A stretch of DNA of 64,000 nucleotides from NCBI GenBank assembly GCA_008638375.1, contig CM018035.1:20711320-20775319 (forward strand), written 5' to 3'. This document shows, piece after piece, positions 22,069 to 34,244 of this stretch. The translations under genes and the position numbers were made by a program. The stretch comes from Nyssa sinensis. Lineage: Eukaryota > Streptophyta > Magnoliopsida > Cornales > Nyssaceae. The notes under the pieces are model-generated. The model searched no databases and had not been told where the DNA came from. It saw nothing but the letters and a program-made list of their open reading frames with translations. How positions within the stretch are numbered: position 1 is the first letter of the stretch; the number at the start of each line of letters is the position of its first letter.

Positions 22069-24087
22069 TTCTGAATTTGTTTGAACAGAATTCTAGAAGT
22101 TAATTTGGTGTTGCGAGCTTGTTAGCTCTATCTGCTTTCCAAATATTCCTTTTTCAAAGTTTGGTGCAGCATTCCTGTTGCTATCCTCTTCCCCCTTTCC
22201 TTTTGCTGGTGTTTGGAGGAAGAAGCTTGCCAAATGGATTTGGATCCTGTTTATTTGTGAAAGTCTTTTTGCACTTTTTAAAATATTTTTTACTGCTAAC
22301 ACCCCCCCCCCCTCCCCCTTTCTTCTTTCTCCCTCTTCTCCTCTCCCGTTTTAACAAATTCAGATGTCCAATAAAATTGCTGTTGGAGGCTAATCTCATA
22401 AATGGCCAGGTAATAATGTTCTACAAATTTTAGAAAATTATGTGATAGTGAGACTCTTCTAGTTAAGCCAATCTAATTGGTCACTGTTTGAATATTGGTT
22501 AATGTCATTAGCATCACCAATATGTATTGATAATACCGATATAGACCAACAACTTTATTGAGTCATCACATACAACCATAGAAGCAATCAAGATTGTTTC
22601 TTTTCTTTTCTTCTTTTCAGTTTTCCATGTTGATGATTTTGTCAATTTAACCTGTGTGATTTGAGGCAAAAGCATCGAACTCTGTTGATGTTTCAGAAGC
22701 TTTGACAAATATGGAGAAAACCTGAATGTTTACCATGTGCTTTTCTTTGCTGTAATTGTGGTTTTTTCCCAGCATAAAATGAGAGAACATTGTTATTTTG
22801 ACTTGTGTATATAATATTTTGTAGAGGCATGAAACAAATCCATGAATCAAGTTATGTACAAGCCGGGGTTTACTATATGTAGCCTTTGTATTGAACTTCT
22901 ACTCATTAGTTGTGTAATGTTGTGATAAGCTGTCAGGGTAGCATCTGTAGGGAGAGCTTTCAATGCATTGGAATTGGCGTATATCTATAATATTTCTAGA
23001 AAAATGAAGCAAATTGATGAATCAAGTTATTTACAAGCCTGGGTATACTATATCTAGTTTTTGTATTGAGCTTCTACTTGTTATTGTGGAATGTTGCGAT
23101 AACCAAGTCGGGATATATCTCCAGGTATGTATTTCCAGAACTTCTAATGCATTCTGAGAGAGTTTATAAGAATTTAACAAGATGGTTCCACAACTGGGAT
23201 TTGGCTTTAATGTGACAACAAGGCACAAGTTGGTGGCAGCCGGCTCTGTCAGTTCTGGAAATGAGCTCTTTCCCCACCTTTGAAGATAATTTGGTGCTGT
23301 TCTATGCAGTATGGACATTCTATTGTGACTTACGTATCCATGTCAGATACGGATATGTTCCAAACATGCGAAAATGAGTGTCCAATTTATTTTCATTTTT
23401 CTAAATTTTGAACACGTTAGGGACACTAGAAAACTTTTTGAATGTGCTAGGAACACATTTTGGACATGTTTTTTGGGTTTTTTTTAGAAGTTTTTTTCCT
23501 TCCTTTTTTCTTCTTTTTTCCAGATTTCTTTTGGATACACACACGTTTTGGATTAATAATTTGCTGCTGCCCTTACACATGCTATAATAAGCTTGGATGC
23601 TTTACTAACAACCAACAGAGGCTGATGTAGGAGGAGAAAGGGAAGAGAGAGAAGGGAGATTAGAGAAGAGAAGAAGTAAAGAGCCATTATGTCTAGATGC
23701 TCTATTTTGGCTCACGTGTCCGTGTCGGACACTTCCCGGACACGTGTTGGACATGCAAAAAAAGAGTATCCATTTTTTTTTTTGAATTTCGGACACATTC
23801 GGGTATATTATTGACACTTTTTTCTTTACCTCATTTTCTCCTCTTCTATTTGATTCTTTTTTTGGTTATACACTCACACACGTTATTTGTAAGAGTTAGC
23901 CTTGAATAATGGATGTTAATGATTTTTTATTTAATGACTTTGTAATTTTAATATCTTAATAATATTTTTTGTAATTTATGTGTTTTTATGCCAATTTCAA
24001 CTGAAATAATGTTAAGTTTTTATTATATGGTTGTATAAAAAATATAAAAAAATTATATATATATATATATTTAATGTGTCCCTAATG
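22069..24087. other. Intergenic DNA with small duplications
   Basis: There is no supported gene. A 175-bp diverged tandem duplication occupies about 22806-23165. Two stretches rich in GTGTCCGTGTCGGACAC-type palindromes (about 23330-23480 and 23700-23910) look like related copies of an unclassified repeat whose ends I cannot define. A C tract lies at 22304-22313. Confidence 0.45.
22806..23165. repeat. 175-bp diverged tandem duplication
   Basis: Both copies contain TGAATCAAGTTAT followed by TACAAGCC, a TATACTATAT-like block, TTTGTATTGA and CTTCTACT, with offset 175. Many substitutions show that it is old. Confidence 0.7.
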
Positions 24088-26015
24088 TATCCGTGTCCTA
24101 TTTTTTTGAGAAATGACGTGTCTGCGTGTCCATGTTGTGTCGTATCCGTGTCTCTTGTCCGTATACATGCTTCTTAGGTAGAGAGACTAGAGAGAAAGAT
24201 AGAAGAAACCAAGAGAGAAGAGAAGAAGAAAGGGAGAGGGAGAAGAGAGAAATCCGAGAGAGAAAAAGGGAGAACCAAAGAGACATCACAATATCAATAA
24301 TCAATAATCGAGGTCTAAAAAAATCAAAACATCCTATGCCTTTATATAGACAAATTTAAAGTAAAATAAAATCCTAAAAATAAGGAATTAAATCTTATCC
24401 TAAATCAAATTATCAAATAAATCCTAAATATGAAAACATAAATTAAATAAAAATGAATTTTACTCAATAATCAAAGTTTGAAGGAATCAAAACATTCCAT
24501 GCCTTTATATAGTCAAATTTAAATTAAAATCAAATCCTAAAAATAAGGAATTAAATCTGATCCTAATGTATCCGTGTCCTATTTTTTTGAGAAATGACGT
24601 GTCTGCGTGTCCATGTTGTGTCGTATCCGTGTCTCTTGTTTGTATCCATGCTTCTTAAGTAGAGAGACTAGAGAGAAAGATAGAAGAAACCAAGAGAGAA
24701 GAGAAGAAGAAAGGGAGAGGGAGAAGAGAGAAATCCAAGAGAGAAAAAGGGAGGACCAAAGAGACATCACAATATCAATAATCAATAATCGAGGTCTAAA
24801 AAAATCAAAACATCCTATGCCTTTATATAGACAAATTTAAAGGAAAATAAAATCCTAAAAATAAGAAATTAAATCTTATCCTAAATCAAATTATCAAATA
24901 AATCCTAAATATGAAAACATAAATTAAATAAAAATGAATTTTACTCAATAATCAAAGTCTGAAGAAATCAAAACATTCCATGCCTTTATATAGTCAAATT
25001 TAAATTAAAATCAAATCCTAAAAATAAGGAATTAAATCTGATCCTAATGTATCCGTATCCTATTTTTTTTGAGAAATGACGTGTCTGCGTGTCCATGTTG
25101 TGTCGTATCCGTGTCTCTTGTCTGTATCCATGCTTCTTAAGTAGAGAGACTAGAGAGAAAGATAGAAGAAACCAAGAGAGAAGAGAAGAAGAAAGGGAGA
25201 GGGAGAAGAGAGAAATCCAAGAGAGAAAAAGGGAGGACCAAAGAGACATCACAATATCAATAATCAATAATCGAGGTCTAAAAAAATCAAAACATCCTAT
25301 GCCTTTATATAGACAAATTTAAAGGAAAATAAAATCCTAAAAATAAGAAATTAAATCTTATCCTAAATCAAATTATCAAATAAATCCTAAATATGAAAAC
25401 ATAAATTAAATAAAAATGAATTTTACTCAATAATCAAAGTCTGAAGAAATCAAAACATTCCATGCCTTTATATAGTCAAATTTAAATTAAAATCAAATCC
25501 TAAAAATAAGGAATTAAATCTGATCCTAATGTATCCGTATCTGATTTTTTTTGAGAAATGACGTGTCTGCGTGTCCATGTTGTGTCGTATCCGTGTCTCT
25601 TGTCTGTATCCATGCTTCTTAAGTAGAGAGACTAGAGAGAAAGATAGAAGAAACCAAGAGAGAAGAGAAGAAGAAAGGGAGTGGGAGAAGAGAGAAATCC
25701 AAGAGAGAAAAAGGGAGGACAAAAGAGACATCACAATATCAATAATCAATAATCGAGGTCTAAAAAAATCAAAACATCCTATGCCTTTATATAGACAAAT
25801 TTAAAGGAAAATTAAATCCTAAAAATAAGGAATTAAATCTTATCCTAAATCAAATTATCAAATAAATCCTAAATATGAAAACATAAATTAAATAAAAATG
25901 AATTTTACTCAATAATCAAAGTCTAAAGAAATCAAAACATTCCATGCCTTTATATAGTCAAATTTAAATTAAAATCAAATCCTAAAAATAAGGAATTAAA
26001 TCTGATCCTAATAAA
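24088..26015. repeat. 482-bp tandem repeat, four copies
   Basis: Four units of 481-482 bp begin near 24088, 24567, 25048 and 25530. Each holds ATCCGTGTC palindromic sequence, a GA-rich stretch (AGAGAGACTAGAGAGAAAGA) and AATCGAGGTC. Two related AT-rich halves follow, each with CTATGCCTTTATATAG or CATGCCTTTATATAG. Copies differ at few positions, so expansion was recent. On the minus strand each unit reads as a TATA-like box followed by a pyrimidine-rich leader and a 68-93-codon open frame of mostly Leu/Ser. I do not regard these frames as genes. Confidence 0.9.
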
Positions 26016-29000
26016 TCTTATCATAAATCAAATTATCAAATAAATCTAAATATGAAAACCTAAATAAAATAAAAATAAATTTTATATAAGAATATATTTT
26101 ATATATGAAAACCTCCAGGATCACACACAAATGGCCTGTGGAGTCCTCTTTTTTGATCCCCATCACAGGCCATCTCATGTCATGTTCAGCATTGAAGAAT
26201 CTAAATTGTCTTCAGTAGCTATTGTCCTGTTTAATTACTCAGATTCAGAGATGGACCCTAAGATTTATATATTTCATGAAGAACTTGTTTGCCCCTAGTA
26301 ATATTTTTTTAAAATTTTTTATTGGAAAACTTTTCCAGTAGAGATAATTGGGGTAGGTTATTATTGAAACATGTTATTTCTGAAGGTAAAGCACCTGATT
26401 AGACATCGTCCTTTTAAGAACTCAGATACACTACCTGGTTTGGTCATGTGACTGACAGAATCTGGAATCTGAATGGTTTTGCTCTCAAGGTTTGCAAGAG
26501 ATAAAATTCATTTATTTCAGGGAAATGAAACAATAGCCACTTCAAAGGAATCCCTTTAGTGGTTCCCTGGTAAGAGGATAATAAGAAGGCCTGTTAAAAG
26601 ATGATTGTGTTTCCAGGTAAATGTAACTTGGTTTGACATGGACAAGGGTGACTTTGGAAACTAAGGAGCTAATTCAGGTAGGACAAGCGAAAAAGCGGCA
26701 ACCCTGACACTACGCCCATCTGATAAAGTGAATGTGGCCACCCTAGATTTTTCCATATAAACTTGAAGATTATGGAGCTGTTTGTGTTTTTGGTATTGAA
26801 TGAAGTTTCATACGGTATTCATCCTTTAAGAATTGAACTTAGTTATGGTTTAGATTTTTATACTTGTTGATCCAGTAAGTATTTGTGAATTGTCTGAACG
26901 ACAGGTTAGTTGTTTCAAGAAGTGCAGTGTGAATCATTTTAGGATTTATATGCATTATGCTCATGATTGCTTCTTCCTTTTCAACTGGGATGAAGCTTAT
27001 CATGTGGCATCCCAGAAATTCTCTTGATACTTGTCCCCCTCTGCAATGTTTGTGGTTATGAAATCTGGATGTAGATTTGGGAATCTGTCTTTTCTGCTAA
27101 ACATGGTGCACTGCGACATTAATGTTACTCTTGCAATAGGTGAAATAGTTGAGTTGCAGTTGTAATGTTTTGCATGTTGTTTTCTTTAATTGCACCACTT
27201 AACCACTCTGCTACAAGTCTTTGGTGTATCTTTCCTTCTTTGCCTTGTAGTTGCTCCAATTTATCTCTTCCACTGCCTCCAATCATTGCCATACTTTTTC
27301 TTTGAGACTGACCCAAAATGGTTCCTGCTTAAATAGATATCACAGGTGGCTCCATAGAACAGTAGATTGTTATTATCGCCCTTTTTATCATTGTTATTGT
27401 TGTTAGTACGACTACTACTACTACTGCTGCTGTTTGGCTTGTTGGAATTCATTCTTTTAAAACTTGAGATGGAAGATTAGGATGACTGCTCAATTTAGGT
27501 TTGGTGTTGGTTTACTTTTTGTTCTTCTCCTGCTGGCTGCTAACCTGAGGCAAACTTGTTTCGTTACCTTCGCATTGGCAAAGATGGTGTTGGATTGTGC
27601 TGGCTATCCCAAGCCCCTGGTAAATTAAATTAATTGCATGTTTTATTCTATTTTGTTACATAGCTATCTATGTGTAAGGATCTGTTTTTTGGAATGAGCA
27701 CAAGGATGATGTTGCCTTTTGCCAATGCACTGCTGATATTTCTGTTTTTCGGTTCAGTTTGCTTACTAGATTTATTAGTGAGGGAAAGGCAAAACAGAGG
27801 GAAAAAAAAAAATTTCCTTTCAAATTAGTTTTTGGATATAGTTGATGTTACTTAAATTGGAAAGCAGTTCCAGTCTTCAATCACATTTTTTTTTTTTTTT
27901 TTTATTTTGGAAGACATTTAGAAGTTCCCGTTGATATGTAATGTGAAGCAGCATTCATACCGGAGCTGGGATGGGTAAATTGGATACAATCATAAAAACT
28001 TGAACCGTTAATATTATTTTGTACAACAGAGTTGGTTGATGTCACCTATATTGGAAAGCACATTCAGTGTTAAAAGTTGTTTTTGAAGACATTTATTTAG
28101 GCCATGTTTGTTACGTAGGAATTAAATGGTTAAATGGAATAAGAACTATTTATTTGGAGGCTAAAAAGAATATTTGGAATGATTTTTAATTTCATAGAAT
28201 AGGTATTTTTAATTAATTATATCAAATAATAATAAAAAATAAAAAAATTAGAATGAATATTCTTGAAATGTTAAATAGATGAATAGCCAGTTTTCTAGAG
28301 CTATTTTGCCCACTTATGATGATTTTATGTCAAGTGGATCAGTAGCTTAATAGTAAATCATTGGCTTTTGTGTTGGCGAGCAACACCCGCTTATGCTCAA
28401 TCTTGTGCAATTAATTAGTCTTTCTTTTTTTTTTTTTTTAATAAAAAAAATAGTATTGTTATTTTTGGATAATACAAGTATTTAAGAAAAGTACAATTGG
28501 GGTAACAGGAAATAATAATAATAATACCAATGAGGTTGAGGCAGTAAAAGATATAAAGGAGAAGTATGTGGAAAAGCGACCGGAACCAAAGAATGTCTGA
28601 AAAATGGATTTGACTTTTAATCAGGAGTGCTTCCCCACCTAACAGATTTGGGGTTAGTGCATCATTAACCAAATAACCACACAAACACCATTGTGTGTGT
28701 CTATGACTTCTTTTTATTTAATTAATGAAGTGGGGTCTGGTTGATTTTAAAATAAGTAAATATTGAGTGGACCAAGTTGGAATAACATTAATCTTATACA
28801 AATATGTGGGTGTCCTATCACTTCAGACACCAATATTGAAATGAGAAAATTAGTCAAAACTAGTATGCCTTGGTCTACTTATGAGAAAATTAAAACTAAT
28901 GTTTAGAGATAAAAGTTTCTACTTAGTCCTAATATTTTTTTACAACATTAAAATAATGGTTGTAAAATATAAAAAGAAGAAGAAAAAAAATCATGAATCA

Positions 29001-29615
29001 TGAACATCAGTGATTAATCATTTTCTTAAAATACTTAATATGCATAAGGAAAAAAAAAAATTGTACCTATTCTAGTCATTATAAGGAGTTAAAAATCATT
29101 TCAACTAGTATAACATTTAACTAGTCTGAAGTAATTTCGAAGAGTCAAAATGTGAACAAAACTTTTGATACAATTATCCCATTTACGATATATTAAATGT
29201 AATATATTAAATTTCAAATTATATAAGGTTTTGTTAACTTAGAAGGGTTACAATTTGAGCATTTACTTGGGACCTTCCCTTTCCTTTTGACCTCTTCATA
29301 GGTTCTTCAGTTACAAAGCATTGATTTGGCTTTTCGTAGTCGAGACTCAATTTAGGTGTCTTTGACTCAATTGTATGTATTATGTAAGAACGTCACTGGT
29401 TGTAACTCCCCTAGATTATTTTGAGCTATGCTTCCACTGTCATGCTCTAATAAATTATTCACCAAGTTGTGCTGAGTTTAAGCTATCTATGATTCTATGT
29501 GCCATGTAATAGGCTTCCTTGTACCATGTTTTGGACTTTGATTTATGGGATTGACCTGGCTTAACCATTAATTTAATGGGATTCAGTTACACTGTAAATG
29601 AGTTTTTATTTTTAT
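26016..29615. other. Intergenic DNA, no gene seen
   Basis: These 3.6 kb lack a convincing coding frame. They include a stretch of ordinary base composition (26100-28080) that could be relic gene or intron sequence, a MITE-like AT-rich block near 28084-28270 starting GGCCATGTTTGTTACG, and poly-T/poly-A tracts around 27880 and 28420-28450. A weak A-box-like TAGCTTAATAG near 28346 has no matching B box. Confidence 0.4.
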
Positions 29616-29830
29616 TTTATCCTTTATATAATATATGAAATTCATTCTCATGTCTGAATAAAATACATTAGTTTAGGTTGAAAATGGAGGGGAACACATG
29701 CATTCCACCTTTACTTTCGTTTCAAGTGTTACAAAGTTGGCCTCAAGTTCAAGCAGCAAGGCCCTTCGTCTTCCTCTGTACCTTCTGCAGACACAATACT
29801 CTGTGTGTAGCAGTGTAGGTGGGGGCAGCT
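29616..29830 (+). promoter_or_regulatory. Putative promoter/leader of first GT14 gene
   Basis: A TATA-like TTTATATAATATATG lies near 29623-29637, about 200 bases before the chosen ATG. A transcript starting about 30 bases after it would have a leader of about 160 bases. A GTG-initiated frame four codons upstream is ignored because ATG at 29831 fits the family better. Confidence 0.3.
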
Positions 29831-32665
29831 ATGGGAGATGAGCAGCGGCAGTCTACATCAATTTACAAGCTCTTCAATACCCACTTAAAATTCAGCCATG
29901 TTCTTCAGCTCTTGTTTTTTGTCATAGGTTTGTCTCTTGGAATCACAGCCAGTTTATATCTCCAGAGCTTCTCCTTCAATTTACAAGCTACCCTGTTATC
30001 TCCTTTTGTATTGTCACCACCACCATTGCTTCTAGAACCACCACCATCACCAGCGCCGCCGCCGCCACCAACAACGGCAACCACCATTCTTCTACCTAAT
30101 GGTAGTTTTGCATTGATAGAGAAGCGGTTTCTCATGCACAATATGGACGACGATGAACTGTTTTGGCGGGCTACAATGGTTCCGAGGATTCAAGAATTCC
30201 CTTACGCGCGTGTTCCTAAAGTTGCTTTCATGTTCTTGACAAAGGGGCCTATACAGTTGGCTCCTTTGTGGGAGAAATTCTTCAGTGGGCATGAAGGGCT
30301 TTACTCCATTTATCTTCACCCTGATCCCTTATACAATGTACCAGTGCCTGAGGACTCTGTTTTCCATGGCAGAAGAATTCCCAGCAAGGTTAGAGCCTCT
30401 CACATACTTTCTTATATTGCAGTTTTATTTGTGAGAATTAGATCATGGGCTACGCATATGCTAGATGCCTTTGTCTTTAGAGATCTCCTTTGTCAATGTC
30501 CTCATGATTAAGTTGTATGGCATTGGCCATTAAGAGATCTCAGTTGACGGAGACTATTCTTTTCTGTGTACTTTAATTTTCTTGGTTCCAATGATCTATA
30601 CATGGAAATGAAAGAATCCCAAGTGATTGATGAACAAAATATTGCAGTGGCTCTGGTTCAACAAATGAACGAGTAGACACAAGATTAGAAGTTTAGGTTC
30701 GAGTTAATCTAGCCATGGATTCGATCCAGCTGCCCGTGATCCTCTGACAACCTTACTTTTCAACCCTTGGGAATTTTCATGTAATCCTTTTGGATTTAGG
30801 ATTCATCGTCAGGGTAAAGAAAATATTCTTTTTGAGTCCAAGGCTACCTCAAGATCAGGTGTAAATGCTTGGCTACTTGAAATATTTACACTCTTGGAGA
30901 CAGCTACATTAGGATGAAATTCGCTCTGCAATTAGCATATTGAGTACATAAATAGTGATCCCCTAAATTGGGAGTCATGGTAAAAGAGTGCAATTTAATT
31001 TGATGGAAGGTCCTTGTCTCTCTTCTATTTTCTTGCCTTATCAATATGCATAACAAACGTGCAATTGGATTCCAATTCAAGGTTACAAATGCAAATAATA
31101 ATGTTATCCAAGATTTACTGGTTTTAGGCTTTTTACTAAAGGCCAGGCATATTGAAAACCTAAATATTGTTTTTGTGTCCTCAAACATAACAGATTTTCT
31201 CATCCCATTTTTAAAGTGACGGGACACATGTATTTATTACAATGGTCCCACCATCTTGTGTTTAAGAGTGAGAAAATGGGACGAGATAATCCGTTTTGTA
31301 CAGGATTACTCCCTCTAATTACATGTTTGTCATATCCAACATTTATTTGGCATGTATATCCAACCTTGCTTAGTTGAGAACTAACCTTCTGTTGAGTAGA
31401 GAATGAAATGTCGCCCTTTCTGAACTCCTAGTTGGGGAAAGTTATGAAAGTAATGCCAACAATGAGTGCAATTTTGCTTTTGAAAAAGAGAAATTGAAGG
31501 GCAGAGACCCATCTGCTGCTAGAGCATGCAAGCCTCTGAGAGTGCAACATTGCATTCTTTGCAATGAGTAATCCCATCTGCTGCTAGAGCATTATTCTCT
31601 TTATTTTATTTCATTTTCATCTCCGGACAATCAAGAATTAAAAATAATACTTTCTGAATTTGTTTTCAAAGTTTTTACTTCAAGTGATAAAAGCTACAAT
31701 GATGAAAGATTAGCAAACTTGGCACAAATTCGAAACACAACTTTGGAAGAAGCAATCAGAAGAGTCAGAACGGATTGTCGATATAACTCTACTGGAAATA
31801 TTTCAGTACTAAGGCAAAATTATTTCATTTTGTGTACCTCATAGTTTACAAAACCATTCAAGAAAATGATATAACACTTGAGCAAGTCAATCAATAGTTG
31901 CAATTGCAAAGAATACATTTCACATGAAACACAGACAAAATGGAACAGAGATTCAAGACACTGTCACAAAATGCAAGCAAATGCCATTTAGAAGTGACTA
32001 ATATAGTTTCTTTTTTCTTATTGCAGCCAGTGGAATGGGGAAAATCATCAATGATTGACGCTGAACGGCGCCTTCTGGCCAATGCCCTACTTGACTTCTC
32101 CAATGAAAGATTTGTGCTACTCTCAGAGACTTGCATTCCATTGTTCAACTTCACCACAACATACAGTTACCTCATCGACTCCAATGAGACCTTTGTTGCA
32201 TCATATGATGACCCAAGGAAGATTGGCCGTGGAAGATATAACCAGCAAATGTGGCCTACGATAAACATCACCGACTGGCGAAAAGGGTCCCAATGGTTTG
32301 AGCTCAACCGCAAACTTGCCATTGAAGTAGTATCAGACAAAAAATATTACCCTATCTTTCGAGAGTATTGTCAAACTCCTTGTTACACAGATGAGCACTA
32401 TATCCCCACACTAGTGAACATTCTTGCTCCAGAACAGAACTCAAACCGGAGTATTACTTGGGTTGATTGGTCTAAGAATGGTCCACACCCTGGAAAATTT
32501 AATAGGCAAGCTGTTACAATGGAGTTTCTCAATCAAATAAGGTTTGGCACTAACTGTACATATAATGGCAATGCTACCTCAGTATGTTTCCTATTTGCTA
32601 GGAAATTTCTGCCCAACACTTTACAACCTTTGTTGCAGTTTTCTTCATTGTTGTTCAATCCTTAA
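29831..32665 (+). CDS. GT14 core-2/I-branching-like glycosyltransferase (1)
   Basis: This encodes a plant member of the GT14 / core-2/I-branching enzyme family (DUF266, BC10-like), presumed Golgi glycosyltransferases. Exons 29831-30388 and 32027-32665 are joined in phase 0 (AAG|GT donor; TTGCAG acceptor) to give 398 residues, the usual length. Seen: a single membrane anchor at about residues 22-45, a proline-rich stem (about 60-82), then [44 protein letters not shown] and [11 protein letters not shown]. Exon 2 gives [61 protein letters not shown] and [11 protein letters not shown], ending with NCTYNG and FLFARKF. The topology is type II with the catalytic part in the lumen. A paralogue follows 1.6 kb downstream in the same direction. 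The acceptor sugar cannot be inferred. Confidence 0.92.
30389..32026 (+). other. Intron of first GT14 gene
   Basis: The 1638-bp intron is bounded by GTTAGA and TTGCAG. I see no transposon ends in it; the only repeat is ATCTGCTGCTAGAGCAT, found near 31511 and 31571. Open frames inside, including one running from 31940 into exon 2, are not independent genes. Confidence 0.8.
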
Positions 32666-33533
32666 AATCCATATACATTTTTTTCCCGTTTTAAATCCAA
32701 TTTTTGAATAAATTCGAAAGTACTTCTTGTTCAAACTGGCAATTCTGGTAGTACCCTGCAGCCTCTTGTGCATCCATATTAATGATCACCAGTCAATTCA
32801 AAAATATGATACCTTTAATTGTGTTGCCAAGCTGAACGAACTCATGGACACATCCTGAGAGGCAGGATGTGCAAAGACGGCTGTGGATTTGAACAATTTG
32901 GGTTGAACTTAGACCTGCATAAGATCAAATTGAAACTGGTTCTGGTTTCAAAGAATAAACCAGACTCTGCAAAATGATTTACTTCAAACTTAGGAACCGG
33001 TCACAAACTCATTCTGCTATTTGTTACTGAACTTTTGGTTTTGACTTTAGAATTGAGCCATGGCATGGTAGTCAAAATACTGGTAGTTTCTGGGATTTCC
33101 ATCAGTAGCTTCTTGGAAATGATTTATTTTTTCGGGGTGGGGGAGATGTCTTGTCAAGGATGTTTTCATTTTTGATGCTAATGTTAAAAACTTAAAAGGG
33201 TGATGTTACTGTAAATACGATGTAGGATGTTTTCACTGTTAGAAAATATCAGAACTAGAAATAAAGTTGTTGAGGATGAAAAACAACTCGATCCTTAAAA
33301 GCTCAAACTTACAGTAGCACTGTGCAATGTTAAATGTACTCCCTGAATTTAAATATTGAAAACCAGGATACTAATTTTAAGCCCTTGTCCCTCCATGAAT
33401 AAATGATTAGGGAGACATTGGTAGGCCTTGTAATGGAGTGTTGGACCTAGTAAAATTCATGTAGATTGAGGAGACATGGCAATCCCCAAAATGTACAGTT
33501 TTTGACAGTTTGAAAGCCACTTCGTCTTGGCCT

Positions 33534-33578
<45 letters not shown>

Positions 33579-34043
33579 GATTTTCAACCCCAGTTTCCTC
33601 TATCTGCCCTCGCAGGTTCCATTTTCTAATAAACTTTATATCTGTCAGTATCAATCCAGTGAATATGTTTCCGAGGTTACATTCTACTAATATGATTTAT
33701 TTCTTTAAAGAATTGTGGGTTTCTTTAATCTTCCGGTACATTTTAGAAGACCATTTGAAATTCTGAATGTGTTTTTGTTTATTATTATTTTAGAAATGAT
33801 GTTCTGTAATTTGATTATAATTTCTCAAGAAGCATGTATATAATATTTTAGAAGGGAAGACTCAGTTCCTTGTTGATTATAAGTTGTAGATATAATATCC
33901 TTGGATTTTACAACTTACTTTTGCAGATACCATATGTTCGTAACTGTATAAAACATTTGTTATATGTCTTGTGAGTTATGACGACAGAATATTACTTCCC
34001 ACCAAAACATAGAGAGAAATATCATAAACTATGTATTTAATGC

Positions 34044-34079
<36 letters not shown>

Positions 34080-34142
34080 GATTGGCAACATAAATTCAGG
34101 AATGTTTTGTAAGGGAAGGGAAAATTTCTTGTAGCTTACAAG

Positions 34143-34179
<37 letters not shown>

Positions 34180-34244
34180 ATATATTACTTCCTTGATTTC
34201 TTTCATAGCAACATCCCTCAACTCTCTCTCTCTCTCTGTGAGCA
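32666..34244. other. Spacer between GT14 genes, with CT/TA microsatellites
   Basis: There is no gene here. A CT microsatellite lies at 33536-33574, a TA run at 34049-34077 and a second CT run at 34145-34176. The last two lie in the promoter/leader of the second GT14 gene; CT-rich leaders are common in plant genes. ATG follows at 34245. Confidence 0.5.

Noticed and set aside
28313..28440. SINE with polymerase III promoter
   Set aside because: An A-box-like TAGCTTAATAG and a following T run exist, but no acceptable B box or target duplication was found.
31940..32665. Independent 241-residue glycosyltransferase gene
   Set aside because: The first 29 codons are intron sequence before a good acceptor site; the remainder is exon 2 of the GT14 gene starting at 29831.
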